Assembly: GCA_013407085.1 (NCBI GenBank)
Contig: JACCGJ010002638.1
Location: 1-64,000, forward strand
DNA length: 64,000 nt
Reading direction: 5' to 3'
DNA from: Atriophallophorus winterbourni
Lineage: Eukaryota > Platyhelminthes > Trematoda > Plagiorchiida > Microphallidae
Below the pieces are notes generated by a model. That model had not been told where the DNA came from. It was given only the letters and a program-made list of their open reading frames with translations, and did no database searches. Below are positions 44,780 to 56,404 of the stretch, one piece after another (the stretch's first letter is position 1; every line of letters starts with the position of its first letter). The position numbers and the translations under genes are program-made.

Positions 44780-47505
44780 GACATGGTTGTGGGGTGGCGA
44801 TAAACCGTCAAAGACATTTATCCGTGGAGGTTTTTGTTGGATCGTTTTCGAGATGAGGTGGTTTTGCTGAAGCATTTGGTGTCAGGTCATCCATAATGGA
44901 TCAGCAGATGAACGGTTTCATCTACCGTTTCACTCCGCCACGTATCATGGCATATTTCCCATTCACCATCTCCGCCGCCATGGGAAAGGAACGATTGTAA
45001 ATGTTACTCCGTGACCACTGAATGCTCCTGATATCACTGGTGGGACCTCGTTAAAAATGGGGATATACCAACGGGAGTTTCTAATCTGATTCTGGATTTG
45101 AACCTCGTGTCAAGCACGTTCTCGTTCTACTCGCTATGGACCTGGCCAGACGCCGTCTACTCTTGATCGGTCTTGTCACCCAGAGAGTCATATTGGTTGC
45201 CTTATCCTTTTGGAACAGCCCATCGTACAAGCGACCATTGTGCTATTCTGTTCAAATGGACGTCGGGGTACACCGGCCACCGTCGCGGCTTCCACAGAGA
45301 AACTTCTGGACCTTGCTTGAAATTGTTGGTTGAACAAACAGCCTCGTTGACTGGACGTGTTACCCGTTGATTCCACTATTGAATAACTGTTGGAAATGGT
45401 CCTGAAATAATATCCGTCGCTTAGAGGATGTTGCTCCATTAACCAGAGATCGTCCCGGCTCCCGTGGCCCTCCTTGGTTTGATAGAGAACTTCGTACCTG
45501 CCTGCGGCAAAAAAGCGTCTTTGGATTAAATTCAGAACGAGCCGATCGGACGCCCATTACGAAGAATATCGGGCCGTACGGAATCTTTGCTCAAAATTGA
45601 AACAGGATAAAAGAAGTCGATTCGAGCTTCAATTAGCAAATTCTTCAAAATATAATCCTAAACGATTATTTGCGTACATTCGGCGACGGGCCAAATCATC
45701 GAACCCCGTACCTACTCTCAAAAATTTGGAACGGGAGGTTATAGAGACTGACACTGGGAAAGCTGAGGCGTTTGCATCGCAATACCAATCAGTTTACGCA
45801 ATAGAGCCTACCAATATCATGCGAAACAAGATCGCCGACGGAAGTAATGGCCAATTTTGAGATATCACAGATGACTGGTGCGAATCCTCATCGAACATCT
45901 AAAGGTACAGACACCTCCAGGTCCTGATGGTATTCACTCTGCCATATTAAAACCTTTATCAAGGATCATCAGTTCACCTTTAGCCGCTTTATTCCAAATT
46001 TCAATCAATTCGGGACGTCTACCAGAGGATTGGAAAATGGGTATAGTAAAGCCGATGTTCAAAGGTGGGAGCTTATCAGACCCTGTAAATTACCGTCCTG
46101 TGACACTTACGTCTGTCGTAGGCAAATTACTGGAACGGATTGTAAAGGATAAGATAGAACAGTATTTGCGCGAGACCCAACAATGCTCGAATGCCCAACA
46201 CGGCTTCACGGAAGGCCGCTCATGTATCTCCACTCTACTGACCGCCCGAGAACATTGGTGCAGAAGCCTTGACGCTGGTGTGCCAGTTGATGTAGTCTTC
46301 ATCGACTTTAGTAAAGCATTCGGCCGTGTTCCACATCAGGGGCTTCTTTGGAAACTAAGAATGTCTGGTATAGAGGCTTCTTTGTTTGCTTGGATTGAGG
46401 AATTTTCCTTATCGAAGTCGAAGCCTCGTTGAAGTCAATGGGGCCAGATCTGCATCCTTTATCCCAACTTCTGGTGTACCACAAGGATCCGTTCTGGGGC
46501 AAACCTTGTTCAAACTCTATGTGAGTGACCTTCCCGGTATTCTGAACAGTGGTTGTCTCTTATTTGCAGATGATCTGAAGGTGTGGGCTTCTGTCACGAC
46601 TGCCGCTGACGCTTCCCACTTGCAAAATGATTTGAATGAGCTTCGGAATTGGACTGACAGATGGATGCTCCCGATTAATGAAAAGAAGTGTGCTATCATG
46701 CACATCGGGAGCAACAACATGCGACATGCATATCATTTGGAGGGCAATGTCTCAGGATAGTTGATATTAGAGAATTTGGGGGTGAGGGTAATATGCATTG
46801 TCATCCCTCAAAACTGCTGCGGAGGATACTGCCAGAAGGTCGGTTCTGCCAGCCGCATTGGTGGGCATTGAGACGATCCTTCTTAGAGTAAATCCCAACG
46901 TTTTTTCAAGTTCTGTATAGCTCTCACGTCAGACCAATATTAGAATTTTGGGGCTTCCGGTGCTATCCGTTACCAAAGGGGAGAAGGAGCGTCTGGAGAA
47001 AGTCCAAACGGAGGGCTACCAAGTGCGTGAGGGGTAATTTTTCCGTATTTGATTATGACGACCGATTGCGGGAACTCAAACTTTTCCCACTGGAATATCG
47101 AAGAATGCGATATGATTTACTGGTCCCGCGGAGAATCCTACTTGGATATTACGGAACGGAACTTCAACAATTCTTTTCGGTATCCACGGACTCCAGAACT
47201 AGAGGTCAGTCGCTGAAGTTGCAGAAGCGCCGAACGGAACACCTGAAGCCATCGTTTACTCTGTCGACCAGAGTGGTCAATATTTGGAATGCACTCTCCG
47301 CTGATGCAATTGGGACAGTCACCGAAGAGCAGTTTAAACGTATATTGGACGGTGAACTTCCCGCTATCCTGCGCGATTCGCCTACTCTTTCAGCTCAGTA
47401 AATCCTCGTGAGGAATCTACGCTGAGATAGCAGAGACCCGGGAGGTGAAGCGGCTTTCACGGACTGTAGTCCTCCTGCCGTCTATTCAGAAGAAGAAGAC
47501 AAGAG
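44780..47505 (+). mobile_element. CR1-like retrotransposon, 5' truncated and decayed
   Basis: Endonuclease end near 45,130-45,260 (GQTPSTLDLVLSP, DHCAILFKW), linker 45,597-45,860 (RLFAYIRRRAKSSNPVPTLK), reverse transcriptase 45,878-46,432 (PPGPDGIHSAILKPLSRIIS, PMFKGGSLSDPVNYRPVTLT, NAQHGFTEGRSC, VFIDFSKAFGRVPHQ), 46,386-46,760 ([34 protein letters not shown]) and C-terminus 47,027-47,401 (RLRELKLFPLEYRRMRYDLL, TRVVNIWNALSADAIGTVTE). About five frameshifts or stops. The 3' end has an AGAAGAAGAAGACAAG tail. A different lineage from the 40-44 kb element. Confidence 0.87.
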
Positions 47506-47606
47506 GCAATTCATATTTCATCTACAGGTAAATTTAATGCACTCATAGAATCTCTTACTGCTCCATCGCTATGCGAAATTCTCAAAATAAACACTTCTAT
47601 AGACAG

Positions 47607-47974
47607 TGTAGCGTTTCACATTTTCATACATTTTGTATCGTTGTTTTACTAAACTGCAACCGCAGAAAATTTGAATATATACTTTTTCCGTCCAACCGCG
47701 CGTCGTTCGTTCTGCCTCGTTGTGCTAGTCGACTGTTCTGTGCTGACTGTTCTGTGCTGACTGTTCTGTGTTGACTGTTCTAACGGAGTCGAGCTCCTTT
47801 TTAGCTGTCTCCGGACCTTTTCTCATCACTCGTTGTCCGTCTTGGATTTATTCGGAGCGGATTATTTTGTGTGTAGTGGAATATACTTCTTCACTGTCCG
47901 TGAGTTTTCATTGTCATATTTTGTTTATGTTTTATCGTGTTGTTTGTATTCTACATTGGTATTTTTCCGCTACA
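47607..47974 (+). repeat. Gypsy 5' LTR
   Basis: 368 bp, bounded by TGTAGC and GCTACA. It contains three copies of a 14-bp unit CTGTTCTGTGCTGA around 47,730-47,775. Confidence 0.75.
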
Positions 47975-47978
47975 TTAT

Positions 47979-47991
47979 TGGTGAGCCCGAT
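47979..47991 (+). other. Primer-binding site, tRNA-Trp type
   Basis: TGGTGAGCCCGA, four bases after the LTR, matches the complement of a tRNA-Trp 3' end with one mismatch. CsRn1-type elements use this primer. Confidence 0.6.
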
Positions 47992-48031
47992 ATTTGTATT
48001 TCCTTTCGCTCCTATATCAATTTTTTTCATC

Positions 48032-48667
48032 ATGGAATCTGACGTCTTTACCAACTCTCTCAACCTTAACGCTGTTGTTGTCCCTTTTCCTAATTTTGAC
48101 GGTACTAATCCGCGTGCATGGTTTCGTCTGATGAAAAACACATTTCGGCTCAGAGGAATTACGAAACAGGACACGATGTATCTGTATGTTTCGAATTCTC
48201 TCCCCACTGCGATTGTCGCAGAGGTTTTTGATGTAATTGATGTCATGCCTCCTGAAACCCCTTACGATCTACTCAAGGCCGCTGTTTTGAAGCGAACCAC
48301 TATATCGGAAGAGGGCATATTGCGTCAGCTTCTCTCAAGTGTTCAGCTGGGTGATCGCACTCCCTCGCAGCTTCTTCGCCATATGCGCGCATTGGTTGGG
48401 GACTCAAAGGTCGATGACTCTATCATTCGTCAATTATGGTTGAAATGTCTATCTGTAAGCATGGCGTCCATCCTAGCAGCCTCTGCCACCCGTTCCACGT
48501 TGGATGAGCTTGCTGATATAGCGGATAAAATCAACACAGAACAGTCAGCACAGAACAGTCGACTAGCACAACGAGGCAGAACGAACGACGCGCGGTTGGA
48601 CGGAAAAAGTATATATTCAAATTTTCTGTGGTTGCAGTTTAGTAAAACAACGATACAAAATGTATGA
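48032..48667 (+). CDS. Gypsy gag (DUF7041-type), C-terminus replaced by antisense LTR
   Basis: MESDVFTNSLNLNAVVVPFP, FDGTNPRAWFRLMKNTFRLR, DTMYLYVSNSLPTAIVAEVF, RQLLSSVQLGDRTPSQLLRH and LDELADIADKI follow the capsid region of CsRn1-like gag proteins. From about residue 167 the frame reads through the inverted LTR (KINTEQSAQ to the stop), so the last 45 or so residues are not gag. The nucleocapsid zinc knuckle is missing. The frame is open upstream to 47,768, but the ATG at 48,032 after the primer site is the sensible start. Confidence 0.8.
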   Translation: MESDVFTNSLNLNAVVVPFPNFDGTNPRAWFRLMKNTFRLRGITKQDTMYLYVSNSLPTAIVAEVFDVIDVMPPETPYDLLKAAVLKRTTISEEGILRQLLSSVQLGDRTPSQLLRHMRALVGDSKVDDSIIRQLWLKCLSVSMASILAASATRSTLDELADIADKINTEQSAQNSRLAQRGRTNDARLDGKSIYSNFLWLQFSKTTIQNV

Positions 48668-48684
48668 AAATGTGAAACGCTACA
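48532..48684 (-). repeat. Inverted partial LTR
   Basis: About 153 bp equal to the reverse complement of the first part of the left LTR, with one 14-bp unit fewer and a few substitutions. Confidence 0.85.
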
Positions 48685-48829
48685 ACAGTATATTTTTTTA
48701 TGGTACTCCTGGTTATTCAACCATTTGTAAGTATTTTGTACATTAGCTCAAGCATAGAACTGTTCACAATGTCAGAAATACATGGTCTTATAAAGTATGA
48801 GGTTAAATCTAAAAATTATTTTAATGATT

Positions 48830-49325
48830 ATCCATTTATAACTCTGTTGTAGTGCCAGGTTACCTAGGGTTGGGCATGTTACATCAAAACCTTGTACTCG
48901 TAATATATTTACCTATATTTATTATACCTGTTTAGGCGTACTATAGCACCTTCTTAGTTTAAAAATAGTTATCCTTATTGTCTCAATTCAGATTTCTACC
49001 GTAAACAAATGTCTAAAAAAATCGAAACACCTAAAATTTTATTTTTATGATTATCTATTTATAACTCTGCTGTAGTGTCAGGTTACCTAGGGTCCAGGTA
49101 TGTCTCATCAAAAGCTGGGTCTTGTATCACATTTTTCTATACCTCATTTAGCATATTATTGCTTTCTCTTATACTTCAAAGAATAATTATAATCATTTAC
49201 ATGTTTCAATGTCTGCGGTAAACACATTTAACATATACAATTTCTAATCATCAAAAAAATACTTTTACGATTATCTGTTAACAACCGTGTATTAGTGTCA
49301 GGTTGCCTAGGGTACCTGAACATCA
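48830..49325. repeat. Degenerate tandem repeat, about 221-bp unit, 2-3 copies
   Basis: GATTATC..TTAT, AACTCTG, TGTAGTG, CAGGTTACCTAGGGT recurs with this last motif starting at 48,857, 49,080 and 49,300. Divergence between units is high. Confidence 0.75.
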
Positions 49326-50269
49326 ATATAACTTGATTATCTTTTCATAACTGTGCTTTACTTTTTTGCAAATTTTATACTGATAACCTCTCACCTTGCT
49401 GGTGAAGAGAATGTTTCGTCCTATTCCAGTAAATCTACCTAAGAACTCGCAATTTCACTGACTTTAGGATTTCGCCATTGCTGTCAGATATCAGTGTGCC
49501 CCTTAACGTAACGGATTCAATGCAATCAGCGAACTGATCTTGCATCCAATGCCCCAGAATTCGTGGCAGTTTATTTTTTAACCAAGTGCCCAACCTCTGG
49601 CCCGGTACGAAATTAACGTAACCCGTTCCTCAATTCCCTATTTCGCAATACCCACTGTTTGATTTAAAACAATTTTAATGTTTATATGTATGCTGTTTAT
49701 TCATTTTTCTACAGCATAACAATATAATCCTTTGCTGTGTTTTCTTCGTACATTTGTTCTTATCGTCTTGTACTCTTCTTATTCTCTAGTCTAGATGATT
49801 GATCTGAATGAAATTTCATTTTTCGTGAATATTTTAAAACATTTTCCTACCCATATAGCATAGAATTTCCAATTTGGAACGAAAAAATCATTTCTGCATT
49901 TTAAGTTCCGCAACTCATTTAATCTCATTATTTTGCTGTAGGCATTCTGAAAACTTGATCATGTATTTCAGGCATTGGTTCACAAATAATAAATTATTGT
50001 TATTATTATTATACACCCAAATGTGAAATAGTTCGTAGACTTTACTGTGTTGACAAAATTGTTTAGATAATTGCTAAGTTTCGAGCCAATAGATGGAGCA
50101 ACTTCTCTACATTTGCAGCACCAGCAAAGCATTATGTACGACAATTATTCCAACGAAAGCATTATTAAATAGCTGTGGCTTTAGAGTTCACCTCAAGATG
50201 TTACGTTATTAATAGCCTTGGTAACGAATAAAACGCAAATCGACAAACCGGCTGCAGTAGCTCATCAAT

Positions 50270-51695
50270 TTTTCGAATGCGGCTGGCAGATCCCAGTTTC
50301 ACTTCCCACCGTTCCACCCTCACCAGCCTCCATAGAAGACCATATAGCTCAGCTTACTGCAACAGTAGATGGACTTTTGCGATAGCTAACCGTATAATCT
50401 CAAACCTTTCACAAACCTTTGAGTGTTTCATTGACGGAGTCTTGCGTGGATTACTTTTCGTCTACACCTATATCGACGACGTCCTCATTGCCAGTATCTC
50501 ACCATCACCATCAAGTTTAACATCGTTTCCATGGGTGCGGTATTCTCACAAATCCTAGCCAAAGGCATTTGGGCGACTGCACTTTCGATATATTGGTTCA
50601 TGTGGTCGACCATTAAGGAATACCCACTGTGTTCAAGTAACTTACCGCTACCCAAGTATAACAAATGTCAGACTCAATCGAAATGTTTGGGTTAAGTAAA
50701 ATATTTCCGCAGTTTTATCCCTAACTGTGCTTGAATACTTCAACCCTTAACCAAAATACCACGTGTCAAAAAGCCTATCTTAAATTTTACACCTACAGCG
50801 TTATGTTAACTCGAAAGTATCAAAACCGTATTTGCAAAGACAGTTAAACTTCCACACATCAACCTTAGAACAGACAGTCCATTAATTCTCAATTCTGACG
50901 GCTCTCAAACTGCAGTTGGTGTCGTATTACGGCAGCTTGATAATGACCAGTTACAGCCTCTGTGTTTTCCTCGAAGCGTTTACCAACGAGCATATGAAAT
51001 CGAGCACCACAGGTAGGTAGTTACTGGCAATTTACTTGTCTATCATATACTTTCACCAAATTTTAGATGTTCGGCATTTCACTGTCCTTATTAATCATAA
51101 ACAATTGACATTAAAATAAAAAACTGGACCACAACTCACAACTCGCGATAACTTGAGCTTATTGGACTGTTTATTACAGACATTCGTTATATCAAGATTA
51201 CTGCCAATGCAGTGCATGCACAATAACAACATTGAAACCACTTTTTATGCCCTACCTGACCGTATTTCAGCCCAACATACAAACGATGAAATAACACGTT
51301 GTCTTGAATACTCCTAGATGCAACTACGTGATGTCTTAATACCTGGCTGCAATCAACCTGTCACTTGTGATTTCATTAGTGTTGTTGCCCGTCAATTTGT
51401 CCAACTCTCTTTACGACGTCCACTTTTCGACGAAGTGCATGGTCTATCTCACACAAGCATTCGCGCTGTACTTAACATGATCTGCACCTGATATGTTTGG
51501 CCGAAGATTAAACAAGACACCACGATTTGGGACTTAACTGCAGGCAAAGCAAGATACGCTAACATAATGTTGGCTCCTCGGGCAATTCACTCAATTTTTC
51601 TTATACATATTGACATTGTTAAACCCTACGCACCATCCTATGGATATAATTACATATCAACATGCATTGCCCGGTACAAACGGTTTTGAGTAATC
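50270..51695 (+). mobile_element. Gypsy (CsRn1-like) pol remnant, copy A
   Basis: Plus-strand pieces in several frames: SQTFECFIDGVLRGL and YTYIDDVLIAS (RT catalytic box, 50,277-50,558), QTAVGVVLRQLDNDQLQPL with YEIEH (RNase H start, near 50,900), TDIRYIKI (near 51,185), LRDVLIPGCNQPVTCDFIS, RRPLFDEVHGLSHTSIRAVL and YVWPKIKQDTT (integrase zinc region), then HIDIVKPYAPSYGYNYISTC (integrase core). The clade matches the gag at 48.0 kb. Many stops; the integrase is cut at 51,695. Confidence 0.85.
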
Positions 51696-51712
51696 GATGA
51701 TTCAAAGATTCA

Positions 51713-52450
51713 AGGATTTATGGTTAACAAGTTAAAACTTCACAACAGCAAATGATTACGGTATGAATTAAAATGCGAAAAATATAATAGTATAAAAGGA
51801 ATAAAGAATATCACAGTGCGAAGGTAGAGGTTCATTAGCCTTGGTGACGTTACCAGCGAGAAATTTCCAAATATTCATCGAAAGATAACCAACAATCGGT
51901 TGACCTGTCGATATATATTCTGGCAGTTAACCGCGCTCTTCAGGTTTCAACTTATTCATACTCGAAGATATTTTCCAACGAGCTTTATTTCAAATTTGCA
52001 GTTCTACATCGACATGTCTAAGTAAAATGTTTGCTAAAGTGGAGCATCTTACTTTTCCGTGTTGAATGGCCGCCCAATTTGACACATATTCCAGATTCAT
52101 TTAAAGTTTCTCACAATCATCTGCAGAACGGACTGGCGTCCAAATTTTCATATCGAAAAGGACCATTTTGGATTATATGACGGGGGTTAATCGTATATGT
52201 ATATTAGAAAAAGAAACGGGTCTAGCACGGAACCTTTTGAGACTCCGCTGGTGATTTTGAACTTTTTGGATAGCACTCCGTTTACTTTAACCCGGGCGTG
52301 GTGATCTGACAGGTTTTAGCAGAAGCATAAAAGGAGTTGTTCACTTAAGCCTAAACGTAATAGTTTCTAAAGAAGCAAATGGTGATAGACTCTGTCAAAA
52401 TCTTTAGAAATGTGCAGAAAAATCATTAGAAATGTGCAGAAAATATATCG
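51713..52450 (-). mobile_element. CR1 fragment, copy A
   Basis: Minus-strand VNGVLSKKFKITSGVSKGSV and LDPFLFLIYI come from the RT palm (52,330-52,190). The 3' terminus CCATAAATCCTTGAATCTTTGAATC lies at 51,735-51,710. Frames are broken. Confidence 0.75.
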
Positions 52451-52659
52451 AGAGCTCATCACACGCTGACCCCCAGGAAATTGGTCACAGGCGTTACCAA
52501 TTTTTCTCCCTAACCCTCTTTCTTTCCAAATTTCCTAGGTTACATTTATTGCTGACCGCGTGGAGAACAAGATAGTGCGACTTGATACTAATTGCTCTGC
52601 CAGAATTGATCACATCACCTCAAAGGCACTACAAGCAGTCGCTGATATCCTGTGTGAAC

Positions 52660-54010
52660 CACTTTCCTTATATTTTTAGAGCCTTTGAATAATGCCGAAG
52701 TACTAGACTTCTGGGGAGGAGGAATAATAATACCAATGTTCGAAGGAAGAAACCGTCTTGATACAGGAAATTGTCGCCCAGTCACATTAAATCCCGTATT
52801 GTCAGCAATAATAGATTCAATGATTGCCGAAGATATAATTAGAAATTTCAAATCTCACTAATAGAGAACAGCATGTATTTCGCCGAGGTCAATCGCGAAC
52901 CTCCAACTTACTCGAAGAAAACCAAAAATGTTTTGCGTTGTTTACGTGTTGGACTTCTACTACTTAGCCTTTCCCGAATCCTTTATCAGAGTTCACCACA
53001 CGGTACATATTTTTAAGCTACGTACTCCTGTAATCGGCTCCCAACACTTGACATGCATAGCTGCATGTCTGTGCTCCAGAACTCTAGGTTTACGAGTATG
53101 CGAGGTGCTTTCCGAATCCTTCTCAGCTGCATGTGGTGTACCTCAATGATCGGTTAATGGACGACGCCAATTTCCTCTATTCATATAAGACATGTGTAAA
53201 TAAATAATATCACTATTCTTTATGTTCGCTGATGACATCAAAATATGGCGCGATCTTTTCTGCCCCACGGCATTACTGACTTTTATTCCTATTTGGATTC
53301 CCTTTATGCCTGGTCGTTTCGCCAACTTGCCTTTTATTACTTGAAAATGTCGTTTACTCTGTATCCGAAAACAGGGTAACCCTATCTATACATTTGGCAA
53401 CGCACCGGACATCGTTAACCCCCAATAGAGAGACTTTGGGATGTTGGTTCAGAACGGCCAATGATTTTCTGCTCAATGCATCAAGACAGCAACTGTGGCG
53501 GATCGTAACGTTGTTTATTGAAGCGTGCTTTCGATAGATTTGAATTATGTTTATTCTCGTCCCTTCTTGATGTGTACGTTTGACCATATTTGTAGTACAT
53601 TCTTTCCGTTAGGAACCTGAGAATAACTGCGTGAATAACTTGTTCTTGAACGGAATCAACCTCTTGCCACAATCCTGGTCAAATGGCTTGAGTTTTATTG
53701 CTAACTAGAACATCTCACTGTACTAAACTTATTCTCATCACTGTCGAATTCGTGGAGATCTGATATTTAGGTACAAAATACTAACGGAAAAAGACTCATC
53801 AGTTTAAAGGAACGTTCGTGCTTGCTACCTCCACTCGTACTCGTGGCTATCATTTAAAGACCGCCAATCAACAAAGTAGGTTTAACTGTCGCAAACACAT
53901 TTTCGCTATTCGCATAGCTCAAGCCTGGAACGACATATCGTTTACGTGGTGTATGCCTATTTTTTTGCTTTTTTAAAGAGCTTCTGGATGTTTACTTGTA
54001 CACTTTATTT
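52660..54010 (+). mobile_element. CR1 fragment, copy A
   Basis: GGGIIIPMFEGRNRLDTGNC and RPVTLNPVLSAIIDSMI (52,715-52,850), then damaged RT with FADDIKIWRD near 53,225, and C-terminal pieces TRGYHLKTANQQSRFNCRKH and IAQAWNDIS near 53,835-53,935. Highly broken. Confidence 0.75.
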
Positions 54011-55385
54011 CATAACTTTCGAAATACTATACCATGGCTATTAGCCACCTTCAGCCCTGTCCAACTTGAACTTAAACTTGAAACTTACTATACTCCATGA
54101 TACTGCAATTTTCCATTATTCAAAAGGCACGTTATTCTCTCAACTGGACCCATCCAGGTTTTCTTCACTTAGCTCTTAACTAATCACTCGAACTCTTCAA
54201 TTTTTGTGCGGAATATAATATGGTCAACTTTTTAAGGTTGACGCGTTTTTACCACGATATACCGTTGATTATTGACTATTGACATACTTATCAGATATCC
54301 AGGAAACAAGAGCGTGTGAACCGTACGAACTGTATACTCAATATCAAACTGCCGGGTGCTCAACCGCATACCGTTTAAAAAATCTGTGCGCGTGATTATA
54401 TTTTAGCCACCATCAACCGTAAGCAACTTAAACTTGAAGTTGAATTAAACCCAAAACTAAACTTGCGCGCGTTTTGAATTCGACGCGATGTCGCATCTAA
54501 TTTGTACCTCTTTTGTGTACTCCGGAAATAGTCGTGTAGCATGTTTACAACCCCATGCGAGAACCTAGCTGAACCTTTTGATAGATGGGGGCACCTTGAA
54601 TACTTCTCGGTCAATCAATAAATTAGCAGCACGTGATATACTTTTACTGCACTGTTTTTCCCTGTCTTGAAAACCTACGCAATCGTTCTCATCGGTAGCA
54701 AACAGCAGTAGCTAAGAAACAACATCCTTTTCCCTCGACCTTATGTCAGCACTGTTTATTCGACATCGATTATCTGCAACTCCATTGACTTCAGTAATCA
54801 TGCTGTAATTTAAGCTTGCATATGTATTTTCAAAAATAAAATTTGTGCATGAGCTTCTTTCTTACCAATAGAAAGTTGACTTTATTGTCATTAAAACCCA
54901 GCAGCTCTACAGTCGTGGAATTTCGAAAAGCTGAATCATAATTTGCCTGCTGAAGTATTCACGACAATCTTCAAAAACTCTTCAAGGTTAAAGATCCAAC
55001 GAAGAAGTTCCTTAGGTGTTACCGGGACCCACTTGGTTCGTCAAAGTGTAGCCATTAAGGCGTAAAAGTATTAGACTAGATTGTCTTCAAGGTTCAACCC
55101 ACGCCAGCCAATTATGATTCATAAATAATCTTTCAAAGGTAACGAACATAAAGGGGAAGTGAAAGGAAAAAACGACGTGTTTCTTTTCGAAAGTTTCGCA
55201 TCTAAACCCGCACGTTCGACCAATCTTCGATATGATATCTTGGTTTGCTTAGAGATCTGAACGGGGCTAAGCCTCCTAGACTTCATTCATCCCGTTGTAC
55301 TAAAATCCATGCTCTAATAATTAGACATCCTCTGGTTTGTGTCCACGAGTTTTTTCTTTCGGCAGGCTAACTACCTGTCAAATAA
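54011..55385. other. Interval without recognisable gene
   Basis: Low-complexity AT-rich DNA, probably part of the large intron or flank upstream of the ZCCHC8-like exons. No motif recognised. Confidence 0.4.
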
Positions 55386-55389
55386 AAAT

Positions 55390-55500
55390 GTCCTGTTCTA
55401 CAAACAAGGTGGGAATCTCAGCCCTCCTAATTACCGTCAAATATGCCTGACCACTATTCTGTTAAAGACTATAATGAGATTAGTAAAGCTTTACATCTAG
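55390..55500 (+). mobile_element. Small reverse transcriptase remnant
   Basis: KQGGNLSPPNYRQICLTTIL then KTIMRLVK matches the FKGGD..NYRPISLTSV region of non-LTR reverse transcriptases. About 37 codons only. Confidence 0.6.
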
Positions 55501-55984
55501 CGTCATATTTGTCAACGGCGCCTACTAATTTCTTAGCAGCATTGATTTTTTGAGAAGCTGCTTGAGTGAAAACTGAGGAGTAATCGTGTTTAACACCTTT
55601 ATATTATTATATATTCACTATTAAATAACTAGACCTAACGCTACGCGTGGCAAGAACAAAGACAGACCTTTCAGGCAAGGAGCTTCCACCGTCTCTGACC
55701 CAAAGGCCGGATTAGGCCGCGGCTCGTCTGTATTTATACACTGTTTCTGGCGAATGCCTTTTGCTCTTTTCAAGGGAAGACATTGATTTGACCACCAACA
55801 TTCGTTACTGTAGATCGCTTCATATAACTCAGGTTTTTTCCAGAAAACACCAAAACTTAAAGATACCTGCAATATCCTCATTCCTGCGGTTACTTTATTT
55901 CTATAGTCTTCATCTAGTCGGCGGTGCAATTTCTATAGAAAAGCTGATCAACTTGCACAGGCTGCCCTGCTCAGGTCACAACTC

Positions 55985-56400
55985 TTAGAGTCTCACTGCC
56001 ATCACTTTTTTCCTTTCCCGTATCTTGGACAACTTGACAGTATCTTAGCTCAATTGCAGTGTACGACCGTGCGGTACTTTGCCCGGATCGGACTTGTGAT
56101 TTCATAAATGCATGTATGTATGAAAGCACAAGCCTAATCCAGTCAAAGTGCCTCACAGTCAAAGAGTGCACGTTGGCTAAGCTACTGTCAGGTTGCCCAG
56201 GACTAGACTGATATGAGAAAGGAAAATAATAGAAATGGTAGTGCGGCTCCAGCGTGAATGAATGAATGAATGCACAAGCCTGGTCCAGGCAAAGTGCCGT
56301 ACAGTCAGAGACTGCACGTGGGCTGAGATACTGTCAGGTTGCCCAGGCCTAGACAGATATGAGGAAGAAAAAAAGGGAAATTGTGGTGAGTCTCCAGCCT
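55985..56400. repeat. 130-bp repeat: one inverted and two direct copies
   Basis: Direct copies at 56,115-56,240 and 56,268-56,395 share GCACAAGCCT, CAAAGTGCC, ACTGTCAGGTTGCCCAGG and GATATGAG. A diverged inverted copy lies at 55,985-56,105. A GAATGAATGAATGAATGC run sits between the direct copies. Family unknown to me; possibly a SINE-like repeat. Confidence 0.75.
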
Positions 56401-56404
56401 GTTT

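Larger units (their letters stand above)
47607..48684 (+). mobile_element. Gypsy (CsRn1-like) unit: LTR, gag, inverted LTR piece
   Basis: Starts TGTAGCG and ends CGCTACA, with ACAG on both sides (47,603-47,606 and 48,685-48,688) as a likely 4-bp target duplication. The left end is a full LTR in normal orientation, followed by a primer-binding site and gag. The right end is the first part of the same LTR in reverse orientation. No pol. See the separate entries. Confidence 0.75.
48608..53500. repeat. Large direct duplication, copy A
   Basis: Repeated from 59,130 to the window end at a constant offset of 10,521 bp (for example 50,277 and 60,798; 52,928 and 63,449). I saw no difference in spot checks of 49,110-52,970. 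Substitutions cluster in 48,608-49,110 and after 52,970. The end of copy A is not defined, because copy B leaves the window. Confidence 0.95.
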
